Origin: Acidobacteriota bacterium
GTDB taxonomy: Bacteria > Acidobacteriota > HRBIN11
Reading direction: 5' to 3'
DNA length: 5,209 nucleotides
NCBI GenBank assembly: GCA_025061865.1
Contig: JANXAA010000181.1
Location: 1 to 5,209, forward strand
The position numbers and the translations under genes were made by a program. A model generated the notes under the pieces. It was not told where the DNA came from, did no database searches, and saw only the letters and a list, made by a program, of their open reading frames with translations. Positions 1 through 5,067 of this stretch are shown here, piece by piece (positions within the stretch are counted from its first letter, which is position 1; the number at the start of each line of letters is the position of its first letter).

Positions 1-144
1 GTCGTCGTCGACGTCCCCTACTACGGCTACCTGCTCTACCAGTGGGACTCCCTCCCGGTCCGGTGGGTCTTTAAAAACGGGCGGCCCTACCAGATCCGGG
101 AGACAGCCGAAATCCGCTACACCTGGATGTCCCACGAGGAGTAG
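1..144 (+). CDS. 3' end of an unrecognised protein gene (partial)
   Basis: Frame 1 is open from the window edge and ends at TAG (142-144), giving the last 47 residues of a protein whose start lies outside the window. The tail is rich in aromatic and basic residues: it contains VDVPYYGYLLYQWDS, then PVRWVFKNGRPYQ, and ends in TWMSHEE. Codon choice (GTC, TAC, CCC, CGG) matches the AAA+/VWA operon downstream, so it probably belongs to the same native chromosomal background. I see no membrane segment or catalytic motif and do not recognise the family. The 359-base gap that follows, with a promoter-like signal, suggests that it is not in the same operon as the next gene. The reading frame is fairly certain; the function is unknown. 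Confidence 0.72.
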   Translation, partial: VVVDVPYYGYLLYQWDSLPVRWVFKNGRPYQIRETAEIRYTWMSHEE

Positions 145-234
145 GTCCCGCATCCCCGGTCTCATGGAAGATACAGGAGGCCGGATTCTGGACCAAAGGG
201 TCCATCAGACCTCATCCCTTCATCCGGGGGCCAT

Positions 235-263
235 TTGCGGTATCCCATCGGCGGCGCTATATT
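235..263 (+). promoter_or_regulatory. Candidate sigma-70-type promoter for the AAA+/VWA operon
   Basis: TTGCGG (235-240) and TATATT (258-263) are separated by exactly 17 bases. The -10 box matches TATAAT at five of six positions; the -35 box matches TTGACA at only three. TATATT lies in one of the few AT-rich patches of this GC-rich interval. Transcription would begin near 270 and give a 5' leader of roughly 230 bases. This is inferred from consensus and spacing only. Confidence 0.35.
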
Positions 264-273
264 TAGACAACCT

Positions 274-319
274 CGCATCCACCCGTCGGGGATGTGGGAC
301 AGCCGACCGCTCTCGGCTG
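274..319 (+). other. Two adjacent hairpins in the operon leader
   Basis: The first stem pairs 274-280 with 290-296 (seven pairs, one G-U, 9-base loop). Three bases later, CAGCCGA (300-306) pairs perfectly with TCGGCTG (313-319) around a 6-base loop. A T-loop-like GGTTCGAGTC (322-331) follows directly. The arrangement hints at a folded RNA, but I could not build a tRNA: there is no matching acceptor strand and no usable anticodon loop. It may be a structured leader element or chance pairing in GC-rich DNA. Confidence 0.35.
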
Positions 320-433
320 GGGGTTCGAGTCTCTGACCCGGCAGGCCTCTTTCCTTATCAACGCCGCAGGGCTCAAAAGACGCTCCAGCAGTGGGATACG
401 GGTCCGGAAGGGGTTTCCCCTACGGGGGTCGTT

Positions 434-484
434 GGGTGTGGAGTATTCGGTTTTGTAAAAATCAACACCAAATACTCCACACCC
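434..484. repeat. 51-base imperfect inverted repeat just upstream of the AAA+ gene
   Basis: GGGTGTGGAGTATT (434-447) is the exact reverse complement of AATACTCCACACCC (471-484). Inside these 14-base arms the pairing resumes after one mismatch: GGTTTTG (449-455) against CAACACC (463-469) with a single internal mismatch, around a 7-base loop TAAAAAT (456-462). The right arm ends 20 bases before the ATG at 504 and 7 bases before the Shine-Dalgarno sequence. As DNA it could be a large operator or a mobile-element remnant; as RNA it would form a very stable hairpin next to the ribosome binding site. There is no T tract, so it is not a typical terminator. Confidence 0.8.
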
Positions 485-498
485 CAGATTCAGGAGGG
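485..498 (+). promoter_or_regulatory. Ribosome binding site of the AAA+ gene, with an extended shared leader
   Basis: CAGATTCAGGAGGG contains a strong AGGAGG (492-497), six bases before the ATG at 504. This supports the chosen start. The same 14-base string, with one difference (CAGATTTAGGAGGG, 2001-2014), precedes the VWA gene, so the similarity extends beyond the Shine-Dalgarno core. Confidence 0.75.
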
Positions 499-503
499 CT
501 TCG

Positions 504-1973
504 ATGACACCGACGGCCCGTACACTCGGTGACCTCCGACGGGACCCGACGTGGTCGACTCATCTGGAGCGGGTCCCCTCGGTCAAGGACGAAATCCGCC
601 GGAACGTGATTGCCCGTCTGCGGTCGGGCGAGCCCCTCTTCCCCGGTATCCACGGCTACGACGAGACGGTCTTGCCCCAGATCGTCAATGCCCTCCTGGC
701 GAAACAGAACTTCATCTTGCTGGGCTTGCGGGGCCAGGCCAAGAGCCGCATCCTGCGGCAGATCGTCCACCTCCTGGACGAATGGGTGCCCGTCGTCGAG
801 GGGTGCGAGATCCACGACCATCCCCTCCGGCCCATCTGTCGCCGGTGCCGACAACTGAAGCAAGAGGCCGGCGACGAGACGCCTATCGCCTTCCTCCATC
901 GGGAACAGCGGTACGTCGAAAAGCTGGCTACCCCCGACGTGACTGTCGCCGACCTCATCGGGGACATCGACCCCATCCGAGCCGCCCGCGGGGGCCACGT
1001 CCTGGCCGACGAACTGGTCATCCACTTCGGCCTCTTACCGCGCGCACACCGGGGGATCTTTGCGATGAACGAGCTCCCCGATCTGGCTCCCAAGGTCCAG
1101 GTCGCCTTGTTCAACGTCATGCAGGAGGGCGACGTCCCGCTTAAGGGCTTTCCGGTCCGGCGGCCCCTGGACGTCCTGCTGATCGTCACGGCCACTCCTG
1201 AGGATTACACGGCCCGGGGCAAGATCATTACGCCCCTGAAGGACCGCATCGGAGCGGAGGTCCGAACCCACTATCCGCCGGACCGGCGGACAGGCATCGC
1301 CATCACCCGCCAGGAAGCCTGGTGGCAACGCCCGACAGACCGGCCCTTGGAGGTCCCCGAGTTCATCCTCGAGGTCATCGAGGAGGTCGCTTTCCAGGCC
1401 CGTAAGGACGGCCGGATCGACCAACGGTCGGGCGTCTCCCAGCGGCTTCCTATCGCGGCCCTCGAGCTGGCCGTCAGCAATGCCGAACAGCGGGCCTACC
1501 GGACAGGCGAACCCTGGGTCGTGCCCCGCATCGTCGACGTCTATGCAGCCATCCCGGCCATGACGGGCAAGATGGAACTCGAATACGAAGGCGAACTGAA
1601 GGGCGCCGAGTCCGTCGCCGAGTCCCTGATCCGACAGGCCATCGCCCAGGTCTTCCGGCAATACTATGCCGAGGATGAGTTCCGGGCACTCGTCGAGTGG
1701 TTCGAAGACGGCGGCACGCTCATCATACCTGAGTGGGCGCCGACGGCCCACATCCTGCCGGTCCTGCGGCGAGTCCCCCAGCTCCTGGAGAAGGCCGACC
1801 GACTGGCCAAGAAGACCCAGCACGCCGACGCCGTCCGGGTCAGCGCCGCCGAGCTGATCCTCGATGGCCTGTGGGCGCATAAGCGCATCAGCCGCCATCC
1901 CGAGCAGGGCTACACCCGGGCCGAGGCCCACGTCCCGACCCGCCCGGCCGGACCACCACGAAGAGTCAATTAG
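504..1973 (+). CDS. Magnesium-chelatase subunit I-like (MoxR-type) AAA+ ATPase
   Basis: This 489-residue protein is a cytoplasmic AAA+ ATPase of the ChlI/MoxR group, which generally form ring ATPases that act with VWA partners on a client protein. Visible in order: the N-terminal RSGEPLFPGIHGYDETV segment (about 40-56); Walker A GLRGQAKS (74-81); a Cys/His cluster (C101, H104, H106, C112, C115) that could bind zinc; the KLATPDVTVADLIGD segment (140-154); Walker B region IFAMNELPDL (185-194); sensor-1 region VTATPED (228-234); PLKDRIG (244-250) with the likely arginine finger R248; and a sensor-2-like SGVSQRL (309-315). Walker B has Asn where Asp is usual; as I recall, NELPDL is common in this subfamily. 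The sensor-1 Asn, normally ANPED, is Thr here. The C-terminus (about 360-489) is helical and charged. The start is fixed by AGGAGG six bases upstream. A VWA gene follows 50 bases downstream, as expected for an ATPase/VWA pair. A true role in chlorophyll chelation is unlikely because no other pigment gene is visible. The family assignment is firm; the client is unknown. Confidence 0.9.
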   Translation: MTPTARTLGDLRRDPTWSTHLERVPSVKDEIRRNVIARLRSGEPLFPGIHGYDETVLPQIVNALLAKQNFILLGLRGQAKSRILRQIVHLLDEWVPVVEGCEIHDHPLRPICRRCRQLKQEAGDETPIAFLHREQRYVEKLATPDVTVADLIGDIDPIRAARGGHVLADELVIHFGLLPRAHRGIFAMNELPDLAPKVQVALFNVMQEGDVPLKGFPVRRPLDVLLIVTATPEDYTARGKIITPLKDRIGAEVRTHYPPDRRTGIAITRQEAWWQRPTDRPLEVPEFILEVIEEVAFQARKDGRIDQRSGVSQRLPIAALELAVSNAEQRAYRTGEPWVVPRIVDVYAAIPAMTGKMELEYEGELKGAESVAESLIRQAIAQVFRQYYAEDEFRALVEWFEDGGTLIIPEWAPTAHILPVLRRVPQLLEKADRLAKKTQHADAVRVSAAELILDGLWAHKRISRHPEQGYTRAEAHVPTRPAGPPRRVN

Positions 1974-2007
1974 GGATTGCCCATCGTGCATTTCGAGTTG
2001 CAGATTT

Positions 2008-2017
2008 AGGAGGGAGG
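2008..2017 (+). promoter_or_regulatory. Ribosome binding site of the VWA gene
   Basis: AGGAGGGAGG lies about 6 to 10 bases before the ATG at 2024, an almost ideal Shine-Dalgarno sequence in the 50-base gap after the AAA+ stop codon. It decides the start and implies efficient independent initiation on a shared transcript. Confidence 0.8.
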
Positions 2018-2023
2018 TCGACC

Positions 2024-3268
2024 ATGGCCGGCGCACGGTACACCCGATACCTGGGAGAGCTGGACCTGGAAGAACTCCTGCAGAACCTGATGGGGGCCCT
2101 GGAGGACTACTTCCTATTTTCCGGCTTTCCCTTCTCTCGGCGCCGCCGCTCGGACCAGACGCTGGAGGACTTACACGATGCCATCCTGGATGCCCTCCTT
2201 CAGGGCGGCGTCCTGGACGAGAAGACCTTCCAACGCTTGCTCCAGCGCTATCCGGGGACGACGGCAGAACAACTTGAACAGCTCGTTCAGGAAATTATGG
2301 AGCGACTTCAGTCCGAGGGCTACATCACGACCGTCCCGGAACGGGCCTCGGCCCTGCATCCAGAGGCCATCCCGGACCCGGATTCGCCCCGAGAGCCCGA
2401 TAAAGTCCGCTTTGAGCTGACTGACAAGAGCATCGACTTCCTGGGCTACAAGAGCCTGCGGGACCTGCTCCATGCCCCAGGCCACGCCGGCTTCGGGGCC
2501 CACGAGACGGTCCGCCTGACGCCGAATCAGGAGGCTTATACGGAACCGAAGCCCTACGAGTTCGGCGACATGCTCCAACTCGACGTCGTCGAGACGCTCT
2601 TACATACCATCCAGCGACAAGGCCCCCGCTTGCCCCTGGAGATTGAATACGAAGACCTCCACGTCCTTCAAGGGGAGTACCAGAGTGCCTGCGCGACCGT
2701 CCTCATGCTGGACTGCTCCCACAGCATGATCCTATACGGCGAAGACCGCTTTACGCCGGCCAAGAAAGTCGCCCTCGCCTTGGCCCATCTGATCCGGACC
2801 CAGTTCCCGGGCGACTCTCTCCACTGCGTACTGTTCCACGACAGCGCTGAGGAGATCCGGCTCCGGGACTTGGCAAAGGCCCGCGTGGGGCCCTTCTACA
2901 CGAACACCTGCGAGGGCTTACGCCTGGCCCGTCGGATCCTCCTGAATCAACGGAAGGAGATGCGGCAGGTCATCATGATCACGGACGGCAAGCCGTCGGC
3001 CGTCACGCTCCCCTCGGGCCACGTCTACAAGAACCCATACGGCCTGGACCCCATGATCGTCGAGGAGACCCTTAGAGAAGTCGTCCGCTGCCGGAAGGCC
3101 GGGATCGCCATTAACACATTCATGCTGACCGATGACCCCCTCCTCGTCCGCTTCGTGCAAAAAGTCACCCACCTGGCCCGGGGAAAAGCCTACTTCACGA
3201 CCCCGATGCACCTGGGCCGCTTCGTCCTGATGGACTTCGTCCACCGCAAGGTTAGACACGTCCACTGA
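2024..3268 (+). CDS. VWA-domain protein, partner of the AAA+ ATPase
   Basis: This is a 414-residue protein with no signal peptide or membrane segment. The N-terminal half (about 1-215) is an acidic, mostly helical module, including LDLEELLQNLMGALEDYF and TLEDLHDAILDALLQGG. The C-terminal half (about 222-410) is a von Willebrand factor A domain. Its metal-ion-dependent adhesion site looks complete: D230-x-S232-x-S234 in LMLDCSHSM, a threonine in FYTNTCEGL (T293 or T295), and D321 in MITDGKPSA. In ChlD, ViaA, NorD and CoxE-like proteins this site lets the VWA subunit dock on the AAA+ ring or its client. The gene follows the ATPase by 50 bases on the same strand, shares its leader motif and codon habits, and is surely co-transcribed. 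The next gene is convergent, so the operon appears to end here; a third client gene is not adjacent. The family is clear; the cellular process is not. Confidence 0.9.
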   Translation: MAGARYTRYLGELDLEELLQNLMGALEDYFLFSGFPFSRRRRSDQTLEDLHDAILDALLQGGVLDEKTFQRLLQRYPGTTAEQLEQLVQEIMERLQSEGYITTVPERASALHPEAIPDPDSPREPDKVRFELTDKSIDFLGYKSLRDLLHAPGHAGFGAHETVRLTPNQEAYTEPKPYEFGDMLQLDVVETLLHTIQRQGPRLPLEIEYEDLHVLQGEYQSACATVLMLDCSHSMILYGEDRFTPAKKVALALAHLIRTQFPGDSLHCVLFHDSAEEIRLRDLAKARVGPFYTNTCEGLRLARRILLNQRKEMRQVIMITDGKPSAVTLPSGHVYKNPYGLDPMIVEETLREVVRCRKAGIAINTFMLTDDPLLVRFVQKVTHLARGKAYFTTPMHLGRFVLMDFVHRKVRHVH

Positions 3269-3562
3269 GGCCCCGGATGACTCCGTCCCGACGCCGCTCC
3301 TGTCCGCGCACTGAAGCGTAACCCCTCGGGCTTCCGTCGGATCGAGCAGCATCTTGCAACAGAACGCGCCCTGCGCTTCATCATCGTGACGCCACCATTC
3401 CAACGCCTCGCGCGGCTTGCCGGCCAACTGCTGTCATCGCTCGACCGTCTAACCAAACCGTTGCCGGTACTCAGCCGGCAGTTCGTCGGCTTTGATGACC
3501 CCGGGTGCAACCGGGGCAAGTCGAATGGCCACCTCCCAGGGTAACTCGGTCGGAAGCGACAT
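3269..3562 (-). pseudogene. Broken minus-strand gene downstream of the methyltransferase, two in-frame stops
   Basis: An ATG at 3562-3560, 14 bases after the methyltransferase stop, opens a frame whose first 37 residues look like a genuine protein (MSLPTELPWEVAIRLAP, then ADELPAEYRQRFG). TAG interrupts it at 3451-3449. After TVER comes TGA (3436-3434), and the same frame then continues with QQLAGKPREALEWWRHDDE and AQGAFCCKMLLDPTEARG. The absence of a frameshift and the protein-like composition on both sides of the stops suggest one gene disabled by two nonsense mutations. TAG and TGA both act as normal terminators elsewhere here, which argues against recoding. The frame stays open into the VWA gene, so the true 3' end is uncertain and may be truncated. 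There is only a weak GTGGGGG before the ATG. Two short stems (3462-3480 and 3499-3516) lie inside the coding part and lack T tracts. I do not recognise the family. Alternatives are an intact 37-residue protein or chance open frame. Confidence 0.45.
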
Positions 3563-3576
3563 CGAGCCCCCACTCT

Positions 3577-4860
3577 TTAGCCCCTTGCCCCGCCACTTCT
3601 TTTCGCCTCCGCTTCCAAGAACTTTTCACGGTAACGATGCCCCACCGTTCGGTCGGCGTTCGCTAAGCCCATCTCAATCATCTTTCGATTGACAAAAATT
3701 CGATTGGTCAAATAAAGGTAGGTAGGAACTGGCGCGCCATCTGCTTGGAGTAGAGGTTCAAAACGAAGCCAAACTCGCTTGCCCAGGATGAACCTTCGCA
3801 GATAGGCGAGTGTCTGCCCTTTTCGTTCTGGTGGCACAGCGATGCCGAGCAATTGCACAACCAGACCGTTGTCCATTTGCAAGGTCCGCTCATCCAAAAT
3901 AGCCACAACTTTGTAGGTGGCTTCATCGCCAAAGCGAAGTGACTTCGGGTCCACGAGCGGCTTGGCATCCTTCACTCTCGGCACATACCCGTGCGGCGGT
4001 TCAACAGGCGGCAAGGTTTTTTCTCGCTTGAGAATAGCCACGGGCAGCGAAATTAAAGCATGCTCGGGCAAACCGAGTTTCTGGCGGATGATGGGCTCAA
4101 ACTCCGGTTGAATTTCGTAGCCGATCGCATTACGCCCGAGTTCCAAGGCGACTTTGACGGTTGTGCCGCTACCCAAAAAGGGGTCGAGAACGGTTTCGCC
4201 CACGAACGAAAACATGCGAATCAGTCTTCGGGGCAGTTCTTCAGGGAACATGGCTTCGTGCAGCGTTTGTCTTTCGCCGGTAAATTCCCAGTGCCCGCTG
4301 AAAAATTCCTTCCATTCGTCACGAGTCAGCTTAGATGCTTCCTTAACTCCCATCGGAGCCGTATCCCTTGCCCCGTGGCCCCGGCCCCGTTCAGGCTTTT
4401 TGAACCGCAGGATGAACTCGTAATCCAACTCAACGATGCCGTTGGGCGGGTAGGGAAAAGAACCCATCACGACAGCGCCGCCGGTCGTCCGCAGGGTCGG
4501 CTTTTTGCGCCGAATGATGGCGCCCATGTAGTCAAAGCCGAGGGTTTCGCACTGCGCGATGATTTCGGCGTGGAGGGGGACGACTTTGTAACGCCCATAG
4601 AGGGCGGCACGCGCGAATGGGTCGCCGACGTTAACGCACAGTCGCCTTCCAGATTTCAGCACCCGCCCGCATTCACGCCAAACCCGGCTCAAGTCCAGCA
4701 AGTATTCGTGGAGGGTCTGCCCGTAACCGATTTGCCCTTCCAGGCCGTAGTCCTTGATGTGCCAGTAAGGCGGCGAAGTCAAAATCAAGTCCCCGCTTTC
4801 GTCGGCGACTTCCCCCATGTTGCGGCTATCGGCGATGTAGACGACTGCTTTCGTCGGCAC
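3577..4860 (-). CDS. Beta-class DNA methyltransferase (N4-cytosine or N6-adenine) with a C-terminal SNase-like domain
   Basis: This 427-residue protein transfers a methyl group from S-adenosylmethionine to an exocyclic amino group in DNA. Catalytic motif IV SPPYW is at 29-33, LCVNVGD at 74-80, a variable target-recognition stretch at about 115-195, motif X-like HEAMFPEELPRRLI at 201-214, and cofactor motif I DPFLGSGTT at 226-234. The order IV before I defines the beta class (N6_N4_Mtase). SPPY favours N4-cytosine, but this alone does not prove the target base. Residues about 312-420 form a second domain resembling staphylococcal nuclease (OB fold): VVAILDERTLQM, VVQLLGIAVPP, TYLYLTNRIFVN and EMGLANADR align by eye. 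The nuclease residues are missing: positions matching R35, E43 and R87 read Q, P and P, and the D21 and D40 equivalents are R and A. The tail is probably a DNA-binding or structural module. The start is GTG with AGGAGG eight bases upstream. GC content is lower and codons are more AT-rich than in the operon, suggesting transfer. Confidence 0.9.
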   Translation of the reverse strand: MPTKAVVYIADSRNMGEVADESGDLILTSPPYWHIKDYGLEGQIGYGQTLHEYLLDLSRVWRECGRVLKSGRRLCVNVGDPFARAALYGRYKVVPLHAEIIAQCETLGFDYMGAIIRRKKPTLRTTGGAVVMGSFPYPPNGIVELDYEFILRFKKPERGRGHGARDTAPMGVKEASKLTRDEWKEFFSGHWEFTGERQTLHEAMFPEELPRRLIRMFSFVGETVLDPFLGSGTTVKVALELGRNAIGYEIQPEFEPIIRQKLGLPEHALISLPVAILKREKTLPPVEPPHGYVPRVKDAKPLVDPKSLRFGDEATYKVVAILDERTLQMDNGLVVQLLGIAVPPERKGQTLAYLRRFILGKRVWLRFEPLLQADGAPVPTYLYLTNRIFVNRKMIEMGLANADRTVGHRYREKFLEAEAKRSGGARG

Positions 4861-4868
4861 GCTCTTCG

Positions 4869-4874
4869 CCTCCT
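4869..4874 (-). promoter_or_regulatory. Ribosome binding site deciding the GTG start of the methyltransferase
   Basis: The minus strand reads AGGAGG here, eight bases before GTG at 4860-4858. No in-frame ATG is better placed, so GTG is the likely start. Confidence 0.8.
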
Positions 4875-4885
4875 GCCCATCGGCT

Positions 4886-4893
4886 CTAGCTAG
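4886..4893. promoter_or_regulatory. CTAGCTAG palindrome next to the methyltransferase ribosome binding site
   Basis: An 8-base perfect palindrome contains two overlapping-context CTAG tetramers, 12 bases upstream of the Shine-Dalgarno sequence. Reading the rest of the window by eye, I found no other CTAG. It could be a methylation-sensitive control site for the adjacent enzyme, but the enzyme's target is unknown and the role is speculative. Confidence 0.35.
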
Positions 4894-4923
4894 GTTCCGA
4901 ATTCATACAGGTCCATCCCTCTT

Positions 4924-4953
4924 ACCCGGGGGATAGCGCCGGTTCCCCTGGGT
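4924..4953. repeat. Hairpin-forming inverted repeat in the methyltransferase leader
   Basis: ACCCGGGGGA (4924-4933) pairs with TTCCCCTGGGT (4943/4944-4953) as a ten-pair stem, with one G-T wobble on the plus strand or one A-C mismatch on the minus strand, around a 10-base loop. No T tract follows on either strand, so it is more likely a leader structure than a terminator. Confidence 0.5.
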
Positions 4954-4978
4954 TTGTATCGCCGCTGGGGCAGATGTC

Positions 4979-5062
4979 CTACTCTAAAAGGGGATTGCCA
5001 TCGGCATATTCGAGGATCATGGAATGGCCGTTTTCATGTTTTCTGTGAAATTGTATGATTTT
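4979..5062 (-). other. Short open stretch, possible gene remnant or 13-codon leader peptide
   Basis: Between TGA (5065-5063) and TAG (4981-4979) the minus strand stays open for 27 codons. It reads KIIQFHRKHENGHS and then, from an ATG at 5020, MILEYADGNPLLE. The composition is protein-like, but no ribosome binding site precedes the ATG. It could be the C-terminal remnant of a decayed gene, a leader peptide ahead of the methyltransferase, or chance. I do not recognise it. Confidence 0.2.
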
Positions 5063-5067
5063 TCACA
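5044..5067. promoter_or_regulatory. AT-rich inverted repeat TGTGAAA-N10-TTTCACA
   Basis: Perfect 7-base arms (5044-5050 and 5061-5067) are separated by ten bases in a sharply AT-rich island. The half-sites resemble the TGTGA/TCACA arms bound by CRP/FNR-family dimers, but the spacing is wider than the classic CRP N6 gap. The island also holds promoter-like hexamers: TATGAT (5054-5059) 17 bases after TTTTCA on the plus strand, and TACAAT on the minus strand. It may be an operator-promoter region for the methyltransferase, about 190 bases from its start. Confidence 0.35.

Larger units (their letters stand above)
145..503. other. Gene-free leader region with several possible RNA hairpins
   Basis: I find no convincing gene in this stretch. 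An open frame starting at the ATG at 164 lacks a ribosome binding site, has low-complexity composition and runs into the AAA+ gene in another frame. The region is dense in inverted repeats: TGGACC/GGTCCA (189-204, 4-base loop), partly enclosed by CCGGAT (181-186) and ATCCGG near 222-228; stems at 274-296 and 300-319; AGGGG-TTT-CCCCT (409-421); and the long inverted repeat at 434-484. None is followed by a T tract, so I do not call an intrinsic terminator. The likely role is a promoter plus a structured 5' leader for the AAA+/VWA operon. Confidence 0.6.

Noticed and set aside
189..204. Hairpin TGGACC-AAAG-GGTCCA as a terminator for the upstream gene
   Set aside because: The stem is only six pairs and is followed by mixed sequence without a T tract, so intrinsic termination is not supported.
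255..343. tRNA-like signal: T-loop-like GGTTCGAGTC preceded by two hairpins
   Set aside because: The T stem pairs poorly (two G-U pairs and one G-G), no upstream acceptor strand matches ACCCGGC, the preceding loop lacks the conserved T before an anticodon, and no CCA follows.
164..532. 122-codon plus-strand open frame in the first intergenic region
   Set aside because: No ribosome binding site, no recognisable motif, composition unlike the real genes, and it overlaps the well-supported start of the AAA+ gene.
1035..2036. 333-codon minus-strand open frame opposite the AAA+ gene
   Set aside because: Antisense shadow caused by strong codon bias in GC-rich DNA; its Asp/Leu/Gly-rich translation has no motif.
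504..3268. True magnesium chelatase (ChlI/ChlD) for bacteriochlorophyll synthesis
   Set aside because: No large ChlH subunit or pigment gene is visible, and the Walker B and sensor-1 features match the broader chelatase-like ATPase group rather than classic ChlI.
3434..3451. Stop-codon recoding (readthrough of TAG and TGA) in the gene after the methyltransferase
   Set aside because: TAG and TGA are used as ordinary terminators by neighbouring genes, no structure typical of selenocysteine or readthrough is evident, and two different stops five codons apart fit decay better.
3462..3516. Two hairpins (3462-3480 and 3499-3516) as a bidirectional terminator between the convergent genes
   Set aside because: Stems are six pairs each, lie inside the probable coding part of the broken gene, and neither side has a T run.
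4060..4893. 277-codon plus-strand open frame opposite the methyltransferase
   Set aside because: It is the antisense shadow of a gene with clear catalytic motifs, and has no start signal or family features of its own.
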